Assembly (NCBI RefSeq): GCF_030283145.1
Contig: NZ_JASNWE010000001.1
Span: 186,001 to 250,000 of the forward strand
Direction: 5' to 3'
DNA: 64,000 nucleotides
DNA from: Actinomadura xylanilytica
GTDB taxonomy: Bacteria; Actinomycetota; Actinomycetes; Streptosporangiales; Streptosporangiaceae
The translations under genes were made by a program, and so were the position numbers. Below are positions 41,683 through 51,055 of this stretch, piece after piece; position 1 is the first letter of the stretch, and each line of letters begins with the position of its first letter. The notes beneath the pieces were generated by a model that saw only the letters and a list, made by a program, of their open reading frames with translations, had not been told where the DNA came from and ran no database searches.

Positions 41683-42264
41683 CTATTCGGAGTCGTGCTC
41701 TTCGCCGTCTGCGGCTTGTGCGGCCTCACGTTCGGCTGCGTACCGGGTCCGATAAAAGGACTGCAACCAGCGGCGCGTGACCTGGTCGCGGTAGTCCTCC
41801 CAGTCGCACAGGTCCAGCAGCAATTGCGCCCAGTCCACCGCCGACGGGCGGTCGGACAAGACCCGGACCGCCGAGGGCAGATGACGGTGCACGCCGTCGA
41901 CGCTCTGCCGGGTGAGCAGGCTCAGACGTGCCTCAACTGCTTGTTCGCGCAGCACGCGGCCGACGCCCTCGGCAAGACAGGTACCGAAATTGCGCTGCGA
42001 GGGGCCACCGGCGCCGCGCGCTTGGGGCGGTAGTGAGGCGATCATCGCCGCGACCGCGTAGTAGGCGCGCTCGCTGCTGTCGCGACCTCGCGGTACCCGC
42101 CAGGCGATGGCTTGGTGCATCCGCTGGCATCGGTCCATCGGGCGGCCCAGTCCGCTGCGGAGAGCGGCGCGTTTGCCGGGATCTTCGCACAACCGCAGAA
42201 CGTCGGTGACGAAGTCCTGGGCATGGTCATATCTGGTCTTGGACGGTTGTTCCTGAGTGGTCAT
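41683..42264 (-). CDS. cse2: Cascade small subunit Cse2 (Cas11)
   Basis: A 193-residue helical protein from ATG 42264. It has LRLCEDPGKRAALRSGLGRP near the N terminus, RAYYAVAAMIASLPPQARGA, and the end WAQLLLDLCDWEDYRDQVTR RWLQSF, as in other actinomycete Cse2 proteins. It holds the displaced DNA strand in the R-loop. The 110-base gap to cas8e has no gene. Confidence 0.93.
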   Translation of the reverse strand: MTTQEQPSKTRYDHAQDFVTDVLRLCEDPGKRAALRSGLGRPMDRCQRMHQAIAWRVPRGRDSSERAYYAVAAMIASLPPQARGAGGPSQRNFGTCLAEGVGRVLREQAVEARLSLLTRQSVDGVHRHLPSAVRVLSDRPSAVDWAQLLLDLCDWEDYRDQVTRRWLQSFYRTRYAAEREAAQAADGEEHDSE

Positions 42265-42374
42265 GAGGTCCTGCCGAGAGGGATCGGATGTGCTGAAAGC
42301 AGGTCCCGGCGCACCGAGATCAGGCATGTGCGCTGGAGGATCGGTCCTTGGCGGGAGGGGAGGCCGTGGGCAGG

Positions 42375-43901
42375 TCAGTCCTTGCCCTTGGGCTTACGGC
42401 GACCGCCGTACAACTCCACCCGGGCGTGCTCGATCGCGCGGGCGCTGCGAACGTCGCGGACATGGTCCTGCGTGACCTGGTCGAACGTGGTGCTGGCCGC
42501 GTTCAGGAACGGCTGCCACGGATTCAGGTACTCCTGCCGGCGCATCCGGCCCCAGAAGATCTCCTCCGCAGCCGGCCAGTAGCCGGCGGCGGCATGCTCC
42601 GACCACGCGCACGGGCCGAGCTTGGTGTCGGTGACCGCGGCCCACGCCCGTTTGACGGCGAGGTCGAGCCGCCGCCCGTACAGCTCCCCGGCGTTACGCA
42701 GATCACCGATGCGCCGGGCCGCGGCGGGATCGTCGTCCCAGATCCGGAAGAACAGCGGCGGGGTGGTGGCCGAGACGAACTGGACGTCCTTGGTCTTGCC
42801 GTCCTGCTCGAAACCCAGCGCCCGCACCTTGAACGTCCCGAGATCGTCGATGGTCTCGAACACCTCGGGGCGTCGGGCGTGTTGCGGCTGGGCGGTACCG
42901 GTGGTGTCCAGTTGCAGGAGTCCGTCCAGGTCACGCCAGAGCGCGCGCCCTGCGTCGGCCGGACGCGAGTAGGGGTTCCCCTGCTTGCTGATCTGTTGGA
43001 TCACGTAGGCATCGTGGGTCGAGGGCTGCTTGTGGCGGCGTCCCCAGGTGACATAGGCGTCGGTGACGTGGGCGCCGGTGGCATCGGGGACGAGCAGCAG
43101 CGCGTGCTGCCAGCCGCCGGTCAACCGGGAACACGGCCCGGGATACGCCTCGGGTTGCCTGGGCGGCGCCAACGGGTCGGGGAGGTCGGGCAGCTCCCAC
43201 GGACATAGGTCGTCCTGGGGCTGCAACCCCGGCGGCGGGAGCGTCAGACCGGCCAGCAGCGTCTCTAGTAGCGAGTCGCCCTCAGGATGGTAAGACAGGC
43301 TCGATCGCAGCGGCCCCGCCGACACGTCCGCCGCGGTCGTGTCCGCGTGGGTGCGTGTCCCGCATCGACCCGAAGGCCCGTAGTACAGCCAGACGAGCAA
43401 CGCGGCGAGGGCGTCGGCTGCCGGGATCGGTACCGGTGTGGCATCCCAGTGATGGCCGAACCAGACGGCGTTATTGCCGGCCGGTCGGCCCACGGCGACC
43501 TTGTTCACCCCGGCGCTCTTGGGACACACCTCGGGATCGGCCAGCCGCGGGTCCTGGAGGAACGGACGGTCAGGGTCGAAGAGATCGAACCTGCCGGTCA
43601 GACCTTCGAAATAGCCGCCGACCGCGTCGGGGTCCAGAGGCGCACCTTGAAGGTCTTCCCGGCGGTCCCGCCAGTCGTCCTCCCCCGCGTCCAATCCTGT
43701 GATCCGCGCCGTCATCGCGTACAGCAGGCGGTAGGTGGCCGATAGCGCGGGCGGTGGCGTGATGGTCAGCGCCTGGATCTCGTGCGCGTGGATGAGCAGG
43801 TCCTTCAAACCGACCTTTGAAGGACGTTCGGGATCCGGATCCTTCCAGCGGACCTCGGCCCACCGCTCGGTGGCCAGATCGAAACTGGGTCGCTGCACCA
43901 T
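42375..43901 (-). CDS. cas8e: Cascade large subunit Cas8e (Cse1)
   Basis: A 508-residue protein with GGGGAGG six bases before the ATG. It has the Cse1 features: GLKDLLIHAHEIQALTITPP near the start, LFDPDRPFLQDPRL and VGRPAGNNAVWFGHHWDATP, a region that contacts the PAM in other Cse1 proteins. The C-terminal part is the helical bundle. It recognises the PAM and recruits Cas3. It leads the cas8e-cas2 operon. Confidence 0.95.
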   Translation of the reverse strand: MVQRPSFDLATERWAEVRWKDPDPERPSKVGLKDLLIHAHEIQALTITPPPALSATYRLLYAMTARITGLDAGEDDWRDRREDLQGAPLDPDAVGGYFEGLTGRFDLFDPDRPFLQDPRLADPEVCPKSAGVNKVAVGRPAGNNAVWFGHHWDATPVPIPAADALAALLVWLYYGPSGRCGTRTHADTTAADVSAGPLRSSLSYHPEGDSLLETLLAGLTLPPPGLQPQDDLCPWELPDLPDPLAPPRQPEAYPGPCSRLTGGWQHALLLVPDATGAHVTDAYVTWGRRHKQPSTHDAYVIQQISKQGNPYSRPADAGRALWRDLDGLLQLDTTGTAQPQHARRPEVFETIDDLGTFKVRALGFEQDGKTKDVQFVSATTPPLFFRIWDDDPAAARRIGDLRNAGELYGRRLDLAVKRAWAAVTDTKLGPCAWSEHAAAGYWPAAEEIFWGRMRRQEYLNPWQPFLNAASTTFDQVTQDHVRDVRSARAIEHARVELYGGRRKPKGKD

Positions 43902-44118
43902 GGAACCTCCCCTTCTCCGATGAGATGACCGACCGGTAACCTGATCACCGGCGGCGAAAGTCGTCTCGAATGCGTCCGCTCCCCTGAAGCAGACGGCCCG
44001 GCACGACGACGGGCGCCGCCAACGATGTTGAGAAATCCCTGTTCAGCGGGGGTGAGCCGCCTGTCTGGGGCAGGAATGCGTGGCTCAGAGAACAAGTCCC
44101 TGCGAAAGCGGGGGTGTG

Positions 44119-44158
44119 CCGAGACTCCCGGAACGACGCGTCCGGGGGTCTCGGTTTT
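44119..44158. terminator. Hairpin between cas3 and cas8e
   Basis: CCGAGACTCCCGGA (44119-44132) pairs with TCCGGGGGTCTCGG (44141-44154) over eight bases, with one wobble, and is followed on the plus strand by TTTTC. It lies 29 bases after the cas3 stop in the 281-base gap before cas8e. It could limit read-through from cas3 or stop antisense transcription entering cas3. The rest of the gap (43902-44118) should hold the cas8e promoter. Confidence 0.6.
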
Positions 44159-44182
44159 CAAAATGTAGCAAGCCTGTATGGG

Positions 44183-47029
44183 CTAGAGCACGTGAAATCC
44201 ACGAACGGAGTCGTATTGGACCGGTCCTGACCGCATACGGCCATACCAGTGCCCATCGGAGCCACGCCTCATCGGCAGCAGCCTCCACTCGCCGAGCACC
44301 GAATTCCTTGTCCAAGCGTCGGGCAGATCCAGAAACTCGGCATCGCCGCCGGTCCATGTCCCCGGCACCGGGATCATGTGCCGGGCGATCAGCCGGGCCT
44401 CGACAGAGGTCACCCGTGATCCACCGTTCAGCCCGGGGACGGGGATCTTGCCCTCTTCATCCAGCGTCCAGCGGCCCGACTCCTGCTCGTAGGCGCACAC
44501 CAGCCGCGCCGAGTCCGCCCCGAGACGGGTGGTGATCAGCGCTGTGCCGACCTCGGCCTGAGCGTTGCTGAGCTTCCACAGGTCGTCGCGCAGAGGAGTG
44601 CTGTGGGGCGGCTTGATCGCCACCAGGCCTGAGAGTGCCCCCTCGGCCGCCTCGGCGGCCAGCCGCTCGTCGTCCGCCGCCCGGATCCGCGCCGCGGTGG
44701 GTTCCTCCGGAGAGGCCACCTGGGCGAAGTCATCGGCGTAGACGGCGTCCACAAGTTCCTGTACGGCGCCGGGGATCTGGATCGGCTTCCCGTCCCGCTC
44801 CTGAAGAAGCCGGCTCGTGCGGTGCAAAAGCGACTCGTCGTAGACCTCACCCCACTCCGTCGGCACCGTGAAAGCGCCCTCGGCGTTCACCGGGTCCAGA
44901 ATCACGATCTGGGGATCGGCGCCGACCCAGCCGGGGCGCCGTTCGAGGTGCCGGTCTCCCCGCTTGTCACGGTGCCGCTGGCACCTGCCCGATCGCTGCA
45001 ACAGCAGCGCCATCGGCGCCAGGTCCGTGATGAGAAGGTCGAAGTCCAGGTCCAGTGACTGTTCGATGATCTGTGTGGAAACCAGAACCGTGCGGGGACG
45101 AGCACCGTCCTTACCGAAATCGGTTTCGCAGCGATCGGTGATCTCGGCTCGGTCACCGGCCCGGAACCTCGAATGCAGCAATCGCAGAGCAGGCGGCTCC
45201 GCACCGGACTCTTTCAACCTGCCGAACCACTCGGCCAGCCCTCGATACGTTTCCTGCGCTTCGCCCACGGTGGTGCAGCACACCAGGACACAACCTCGGT
45301 CACCGTTCACGACCGGCGCCAGCAACTCCCGGATGATCGAGGACCGATGGCCTGGATGCTGAATATCTGGGCCACGGCGCACCGGCAGGACCTCGAATCC
45401 GAGTTGCCGTTCCCGTTCGCTCAGCACCTCCCGCGGTTCACTGACCTCTCCGGAGACCGCGTCGGCGAAAAGCCATCCCGGATAGCAAGGCCGCAGCTCC
45501 GCCGATGTCTCGTGGCCACCTCCGCGCAGATACGCCTCCACCAGAGACCGTGCGGACGAACCCGTGAGCGTGGCCGACAACAGCACCACCGGGGCCTTCA
45601 GCGCCCCCAGCCACTCCAACAGCCGCAGCAGCAGGGAATGCATCCAGGCGTCATAGGAGTGGGCCTCGTCGATGACCACGACCTTGCCCGCCAGCGCCAG
45701 TAATCGCAGAACGTTGTACTTCACCGGCAGGACACCCGTCAGGCCCTGGTCGATGGTGAAGGTGCTCAGCGGAGCCAGCAGCCCACGTCGGCTCGCGTGC
45801 AACCACTGCGTCGCCTCCAGCGAGGCGCCCTTGGTGGTGACCACCCTGTCGCCATCGGCGGCCGAAGCCGCCGCGTTGCCGGCCGCGTCCGAAGACAACC
45901 ACGCCATGCTGTGCACACGAGTCAATGCGGCGTCCTCCAGCAAGGCCCGCCCGGCGAACGCCGATACCCGCTTGTGTATCGCATCCGTCGTCGCCATCGT
46001 CGGCAAGCAGAAACCAAGCCCGCCCACCCCGCACGCGCGAGCCAACACAGACGCCGCGTGCAAGGCGACCTCGGTCTTGCCGTCCCCCGGCGGCGCGGTC
46101 ACCAGCAGCAGCCCCGGCCCCTGCACCAACTCCGGCAATCCGCTGACGACCGAGGACTGCAACGCATTGGGCTCGAGATCGAAGAGCTCCTGGAACGTAC
46201 GTTCGGCGAACACCGCACGCCCGAGCCCAGCGTCCCGCACCGTCTGCGGGGCATCGGCCACCGCACGCTCCCAATGCGCACGCACCTCCACTGGCGAAGC
46301 GCCCCACCCCTGAGCCGGGATCCGGGCAGAGATGAACTCCTCCTGGCTCGCCAGCCAGTCCGCGACGATCACGATCCCGATCACCACGACCGCGACCGGC
46401 ACATCAAGACGCTCGCGCAGCGGCTCGTGGGCGCCGGTCAGATCCTCAAGCACTCGCGCGTGGGCCCGGCACTGCTCCTCCCACACGCCATCGCCCACCC
46501 CTTCCCGCGCCCGAGGATTCTTCAGTTCCTGGCGTCTCAACGCGGCACAGAAACGCCCGTGATGCCCCCCGAGAAGCTGAGCGATCTGATGACCCACATC
46601 GCGCCGGGCCGTCTCGCCGGCCGGATAACCCAGCGCCCTGAAGATCTCGACCAGCACCCACTGCGACACCTCGTCATGCCGCAACCCCCGGACCGGGCCG
46701 GAGTCCCCGTACTCCGGAGACTCAGTCACCAACTTCCGGTGAAGGTCCTCGACCAGCACCTGGAACGACGGCGACACCTTCCCGATGTCATGCAGGCCGG
46801 CCCAGAAACAGACCAGCCTCCTCATGTCGGCCAACGGCGGCCCATCACCGCCACCAGGCCGAAGCACGGCGATCCCCTCGACCCACACGTCCCACAACGC
46901 ACCAGCGATCGCGGCGGTATCGACCAGGTGGCAGATCAGTGGATAAGGAGCGGGCAGCCCGTTCTGCTTACCCCACAAGCGGGCATCAGCAGCCGGCGGC
47001 TGAGGTGACACGTGACCATCAGACGACAT
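44183..47029 (-). CDS. cas3: CRISPR-associated helicase-nuclease Cas3 (HD and DExH)
   Basis: A 948-residue protein. The N-terminal HD nuclease domain has PLICHLVDTAAIAGALW (first His) and FWAGLHDIGKVSPSFQ (HD pair), then LLGGHHGRFC. The helicase has Walker A APPGDGKTEVALHAAS near residue 310, the DEAH box VVIDEAHSYDAWMHSLLL near residue 455 with VVLLSATLTG, and motif VI region LLLQRSGRCQRH. It unwinds and degrades target DNA after Cascade binding. It has its own transcription start in the 165-base gap shared with the array 3 leader. Confidence 0.96.
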   Translation of the reverse strand: MSSDGHVSPQPPAADARLWGKQNGLPAPYPLICHLVDTAAIAGALWDVWVEGIAVLRPGGGDGPPLADMRRLVCFWAGLHDIGKVSPSFQVLVEDLHRKLVTESPEYGDSGPVRGLRHDEVSQWVLVEIFRALGYPAGETARRDVGHQIAQLLGGHHGRFCAALRRQELKNPRAREGVGDGVWEEQCRAHARVLEDLTGAHEPLRERLDVPVAVVVIGIVIVADWLASQEEFISARIPAQGWGASPVEVRAHWERAVADAPQTVRDAGLGRAVFAERTFQELFDLEPNALQSSVVSGLPELVQGPGLLLVTAPPGDGKTEVALHAASVLARACGVGGLGFCLPTMATTDAIHKRVSAFAGRALLEDAALTRVHSMAWLSSDAAGNAAASAADGDRVVTTKGASLEATQWLHASRRGLLAPLSTFTIDQGLTGVLPVKYNVLRLLALAGKVVVIDEAHSYDAWMHSLLLRLLEWLGALKAPVVLLSATLTGSSARSLVEAYLRGGGHETSAELRPCYPGWLFADAVSGEVSEPREVLSERERQLGFEVLPVRRGPDIQHPGHRSSIIRELLAPVVNGDRGCVLVCCTTVGEAQETYRGLAEWFGRLKESGAEPPALRLLHSRFRAGDRAEITDRCETDFGKDGARPRTVLVSTQIIEQSLDLDFDLLITDLAPMALLLQRSGRCQRHRDKRGDRHLERRPGWVGADPQIVILDPVNAEGAFTVPTEWGEVYDESLLHRTSRLLQERDGKPIQIPGAVQELVDAVYADDFAQVASPEEPTAARIRAADDERLAAEAAEGALSGLVAIKPPHSTPLRDDLWKLSNAQAEVGTALITTRLGADSARLVCAYEQESGRWTLDEEGKIPVPGLNGGSRVTSVEARLIARHMIPVPGTWTGGDAEFLDLPDAWTRNSVLGEWRLLPMRRGSDGHWYGRMRSGPVQYDSVRGFHVL

Positions 47030-47194
47030 TGGGCATGCTCCAAGACGGTTCCGATCTGTGACGACGCCACTACATCACCCGCCACCGACAAAACCGCCCC
47101 CAGCACGTAGGCTCGACCCGTGCCACACCACCACGAACCGATCCAGCCAGGTCTCAAAACGGTAACGCACCTCTAGAGTCGCAGGTCGCGAAGT
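47030..47194. promoter_or_regulatory. Divergent region: cas3 promoter and array 3 leader
   Basis: This 165-base gap serves cas3 on the minus strand and array 3 on the plus strand. Its last 14 bases, GCAGGTCGCGAAGT (47181-47194), touch the first repeat and equal the junction of array 2. The middle is AC-rich (about 47070-47120), as leaders often are. I cannot place -10/-35 boxes with confidence. Confidence 0.7.
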
Positions 47195-48814
47195 GTTCTC
47201 CCCGCGCGAGCGGGGGTGGTCCGTTCGGGTCGCCTGCGTGGTCCCGGGTGGGGGCGTTCTCCCCGCGCGAGCGGGGGTGGTCCGACGAAGACGGCGAAGG
47301 CGACGGCTGTGCGGGCGTTCTCCCCGCGCGAGCGGGGGTGGTCCGACGTAGAGAAAGTCCTCATTCAGTCCCGTGACGTTCTCCCCGCGCGAGCGGGGGT
47401 GGTCCGACCGCCGCGCTGGCCGCGCTGACCGACCTGTCGTTCTCCCCGCGCGAGCGGGGGTGGTCCGGGCAAGGGCACCGTCATGACGCCGGGCCGGGTG
47501 TTCTCCCCGCGCGAGCGGGGGTGGTCCGGCTTCATCGGCCTCACGCTGAGCCTGTTCGAGGTTCTCCCCGCGCGAGCGGGGGTGGTCCGTTGAGACTGAT
47601 TACCTCTTTCTCGGTGCCGAGGTTCTCCCCGCGCGAGCGGGGGTGGTCCGTCGATGCGCGCCGTATCGAGGTCCTGATCGCGGTTCTCCCCGCGCGAGCG
47701 GGGGTGGTCCGAACTCCTCAACGCCAACCAGCGAGCGCACTGGGTTCTCCCCGCGCGAGCGGGGGTGGTCCGCCCCAACCGAGGAACCGTTCGTCTTGGC
47801 CGCCGTTCTCCCCGCGCGAGCGGGGGTGGTCCGAGACTGAGACAGAGGCCGGGAGTTCGCGCTCCGTTCTCCCCGCGCGAGCGGGGGTGGTCCGATCGGA
47901 AGCTACGCGAAGTCGATCGTCGCCGCGTTCTCCCCGCGCGAGCGGGGGTGGTCCGTCGTGGGAGGCGTCGACCGCGGCGTGGTATTCGTTCTCCCCGCGC
48001 GAGCGGGGGTGGTCCGGTGCGACCGGGGGTTCACTGGGTCGCGTCGGCGTTCTCCCCGCGCGAGCGGGGGTGGTCCGCACGAGGTCCTGGCGGCCGCCGT
48101 CGCGGTCGCGTGTTCTCCCCGCGCGAGCGGGGGTGGTCCGCTGTACAGCCTCATGTGTTCTCTGGGCAACGGGTTCTCCCCGCGCGAGCGGGGGTGGTCC
48201 GTCGGTGCGCTGGCTCGGCTCAAAGAGTGCATCGTTCTCCCCGCGCGAGCGGGGGTGGTCCACCAGGGTCAGCACGGGCGTCACGTCGGCGCCGGTTCTC
48301 CCCGCGCGAGCGGGGGTGGTCCGCCGGACACGTCCGCTCGTCGAGCTTGGCCAACGTTCTCCCCGCGCGAGCGGGGGTGGTCCGTCCTTGTAGGCCGCGG
48401 CCCAGTCCACGGCCGCGTTCTCCCCGCGCGAGCGGGGGTGGTCCGGTCAATCATGAACTGGACACCGGCAAATACGTGTTCTCCCCGCGCGAGCGGGGGC
48501 GGTCCGTCCTGGGAGCGCAGCGCCACCGAAGTGGCGGGGTTCTCCCCGCGCGAGCGGGGGGTGGTCCAAGGGCAGACATCGGAGGCGCCTTGTCGCCATC
48601 GTGTTCTCCCCGCGCGAGCGGGGGTGGTCCGCTCTGCGACCACGCGTCCGTGGGCGTGTTGCTGTTCTCCCCGCGCGAGCGGGGGTGGTCCGGGTGTCGC
48701 CGTGGCCGAGAAGCATGAACGCCGGTTCTCCCCGCGCGAGCGGGGGTGGTCCGACCGGGAAGGGAACCTGACGTTGCGCTACATGGTTCTCCCCGCGCGA
48801 GCGGGGGTGGTCTG
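47195..48814 (+). CRISPR. CRISPR array 3 (type I-E), 27 repeats
   Basis: There are 27 repeats identical in consensus to array 1 (start GTTCTCCCC, end GGTGGTCCG) and 26 spacers, nearly all of 32 bases; the spacer at 48078-48111 is 34. The leader is on the left, beside cas3. Decay grows to the right: 48234 (G29A), 48478 (T23C), 48539 (an inserted G and G29A) and the last repeat 48786 (C28T). All 26 spacers look different from each other. Confidence 0.99.
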
Positions 48815-48817
48815 AGG

Positions 48818-48868
48818 TTTCCCCCGTTCCACGGCCAACTCAGGTCACGTGGCCGTGAAACGGGGGAA
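48818..48868 (+). terminator. Long hairpin at the trailer end of array 3
   Basis: The arm 48819-48837 (TTCCCCCGTTCCACGGCCA) pairs with 48850-48868 at 18 of 19 positions over a 12-base loop. It starts four bases after the last repeat, so it probably ends the pre-crRNA. I see no gene in the remaining 48.87-49.12 kb. Confidence 0.65.
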
Positions 48869-49124
48869 GCTCAGATTGCCGTCGATCTTGTTGCGTAATC
48901 TGCGGCGCGGCGCCACGACGCCGCACCTGAAAGCCAGCGCCAAGGTGAAGCACGGTGAGGCCATGCCGCGGCACGTCGGCATGGCCACCGCCAGCGACCA
49001 TTTCGGAGGTGGGAGAGCCTGAGCAGGCCTCCCCACGACTCGCGCGGGCCTTACAGACCCCGCTATCGTCCCCTGGCCAGGTCAGACTCAGGAGGAGGAG
49101 GCTCCGTACAGAGCGCTCCATAGG

Positions 49125-50477
49125 TCAGTTCTTCGAGCGTTCACGACTGCGGATCTTGTTGAAGGCGTTGAGGGCCGTGTCGTCGGCGTCGTCGAGGGTG
49201 TGGAGGTATCGCTCGGTGGTGGAGATCGAGCCGTGACCGAGGCGCTCCTTGACCACCTGGAGATCGGCCCCGCCGGCCAGGAGCCATGATGCGTGGGCGT
49301 GGCGGAGGTCATGAATGCGGACTTCGATGTCGAGGTCGGCTTGTTGGAGCGCGGGTTTCCAGATCTGGTTGCGGAACCAGTTGGCCGGGATGTGTCCGTC
49401 GGTGTCCCTGATGCGGGGCTGGCGGGGCTGGTCCTTCCCACCGGCTCGCCGGTGGGCGCGATAGGCGGCTACGGCCTGCCTGCAATGTGTGCATCGGCAC
49501 TTCGCCGCGTTGTAGGCGCTGAGTGTGCCATGACGGTAGCGGTGCCCTTTCTCGTTCTCTTCGGTCCAGCCCAGGGTCTCTGTGACGGCGTCGATGTAGG
49601 GGTGACGCTTGGAGGGGGTGTCGGGCCGGTAGACGAATAGAAGATCGTCCCGGCCTAGTTTTGCTGAGTCGAAGTGCTCCTGAAGTTTGTCGGCGATCTG
49701 CGTGCTGAGCTTGAAGCGCCTCCACTCCTTGTCCTTGGGGTAGTCCTTGACCAGGAAGCGTCGGCCCTCGGGGTGGAACTTGGGATTGAGTTCCACCACG
49801 ACCCTGCTGACGGTCAGGATCCGGGCCTTGACCTTGAGGTCTCCCGCCCGCAACTCGGTGAGCTCGCCCCAGCGCAGACCGGTCTCGATGGCGGTCTCGA
49901 CAAGGAGCTTGGCGTCCGCGTCTGGCAGCGCTCGGTACAGCTCGTCGAACTGGTCCGGATTGATGATCTCCAGCGGCTTGACCGGAACGGTAGGCGTCCG
50001 GACGCCCTTGCACGGATGGATGTACGTGACCTGATCGTTCAGCGCCGTGGAGAAGATCGCGCTGAGCACCACCTTGTTGTACCTGATGGTCGCCGGGGAG
50101 ACCCCGGCCTGCTTCATGCACTTGATCCATACTCGGATGTGTTCGGGAAGGATGTCCATCATCCGCATCGACCCGAACTCGGGCATGACGTGCTTGTAGA
50201 TCGAGTAGTGATAGCTCTGCATCGTTGTGGGTTCGACCTCGTGGTTAGGCAGCCACGTCTCCTCGACGTACTTCCTGAAGGTCTGCCGGCCTCGCTTGAG
50301 GTTCAGATCCCTCCCCTTGCCGGCCTCCGCCTCGGCTCGCTGCCAGGCCTTGTCGGCCTCCTTCTTGGACGAGAAGGTGCCCGCCGACGCGATCCGCCCC
50401 TTGAGGTCTTCGTAGCAGGCCGTGTAGCGAGGCTTCCCCTTGCCGTTCACCCGCTTGAACGAGTAGCCCATCACCAC
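49125..50477 (-). CDS. Tyrosine integrase of the element
   Basis: A 450-residue protein (start 50477 or ATG 50471). The N terminus has the arm-binding AP2-like part (ACYEDLKGRIASAGTFSSKK), then the core-binding domain (RKYVEETWLPNHEVEP) and the catalytic domain with ETGLRWGELTEL (Arg), IHDLRHAHASWLL (His-x-x-Arg), RLGHGSISTTERYLH (His and Tyr). An insertion with CRCTHCRQAVAAYR near residue 325 looks like a small zinc knuckle. The gene points away from the attachment core at 50634, with two arm-type repeats between them. It is full length, so the element may still move. Confidence 0.93.
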   Translation of the reverse strand: MVMGYSFKRVNGKGKPRYTACYEDLKGRIASAGTFSSKKEADKAWQRAEAEAGKGRDLNLKRGRQTFRKYVEETWLPNHEVEPTTMQSYHYSIYKHVMPEFGSMRMMDILPEHIRVWIKCMKQAGVSPATIRYNKVVLSAIFSTALNDQVTYIHPCKGVRTPTVPVKPLEIINPDQFDELYRALPDADAKLLVETAIETGLRWGELTELRAGDLKVKARILTVSRVVVELNPKFHPEGRRFLVKDYPKDKEWRRFKLSTQIADKLQEHFDSAKLGRDDLLFVYRPDTPSKRHPYIDAVTETLGWTEENEKGHRYRHGTLSAYNAAKCRCTHCRQAVAAYRAHRRAGGKDQPRQPRIRDTDGHIPANWFRNQIWKPALQQADLDIEVRIHDLRHAHASWLLAGGADLQVVKERLGHGSISTTERYLHTLDDADDTALNAFNKIRSRERSKN

Positions 50478-50495
50478 TCCCCCGAGTGATCGTTT

Positions 50496-50514
50496 GTTAG
50501 TGGCTCGTTAGTGG
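50496..50514. repeat. Two GTTAGTGG direct repeats (possible integrase arm sites)
   Basis: GTTAGTGG occurs at 50496-50503 and 50507-50514, 11 bases apart, between the integrase start and the attachment core. The same spacing of the motif occurs at 54222-54240 beside the second core. Confidence 0.55.
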
Positions 50515-50633
50515 ACTCCGCCTCACTAGGTGGCATCCAACACCACCTCACATCACACAGACTATGCCTCTGACCTGCATCTTTGCATTGATCACCAGAG
50601 TCTGTCGAGGGTGAAGTGAACGCCCATAATCCA

Positions 50634-50693
50634 CTGGGGGTCAAGGGGTCGTGGGTTCAAATCCCGCCGTCCCGACCGGGTAAGCGCAGGTCA
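50634..50693 (+). other. Attachment core: 3' part of tRNA-Pro (att copy 1)
   Basis: The sequence from CTGGGGG through GTGGGTTCAAATCCCGCC to CGTCCCGACC is the anticodon-arm to acceptor part of a tRNA-Pro with anticodon GGG, followed by GGGTAAGCGCAGGTCA. The 5' half of the tRNA is absent, so it is not a working gene but the part carried by a mobile element. A 60-base copy with two differences lies at 54119-54178; the last 44 bases are identical. Confidence 0.85.
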
Positions 50694-50694
50694 G

Positions 50695-50727
50695 AAGGGC
50701 TTCGGAGATCATTCCGGAGCCCTTTTT
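50695..50727 (+). terminator. Rho-independent terminator after att copy 1
   Basis: AAGGGCTTCGGA (50695-50706) pairs with TCCGGAGCCC (50713-50722) with one wobble, and TTTTT follows. It is of the kind that ends tRNA genes, so it was probably carried with the core. Confidence 0.8.
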
Positions 50728-50768
50728 CGATCTTGGAAGTCGATGGGGAGCCGAACGGGGAGCCACCG

Positions 50769-51005
50769 TCACGCGACTGTCGCGGACTTCTGGGTCTTCC
50801 TCTTCGTCGGCTCGGCCTTGCTCGCGCCGAACACGGTGTTGATCGCCTCGGCGCCCTTGGTGATCACCGGCCTGAGCTGGTGCCGGTAGACCTCTTCGGT
50901 GACCGCCGTCCCGGAGTGCCCGCACAGATCGGCGATGTTCTCGATCGGCACTCCGCTGTCACTCAGACCGCGTTTGAGATCTGCTGTGAAGCCGTAGGAC
51001 TGGCA
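50769..51005 (-). pseudogene. C-terminal fragment of a second tyrosine integrase
   Basis: The minus frame reads SGVPIENIADLCGHSGTAVT then EEVYRHQLRPVITKGAEAIN, which is the end of a tyrosine recombinase with the LGH-like and Tyr region. About 60-75 codons remain; the rest is lost at about 51005. It lies next to att copy 1, as the 3' end of an element integrase often does, so it is a relic of another element at this site. Confidence 0.75.
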
Positions 51006-51055
51006 GGGCGATCCGCCTTGGTGATCAGTAGGATCGGCAGGTAGGAGGGCATGTG

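Noticed and set aside
47216-48815. Open frames of up to 317 codons through array 3
   Set aside because: Repeat-derived; the length comes from the lack of stops in the repeat.
48869-49124. A gene between array 3 and the integrase
   Set aside because: Short frames are present but have no motif, no ribosome site and no start that fits.
50634-50677. A working tRNA-Pro gene
   Set aside because: Only the part from the anticodon arm to the acceptor is present; the 5' half does not precede it here or at 54119.
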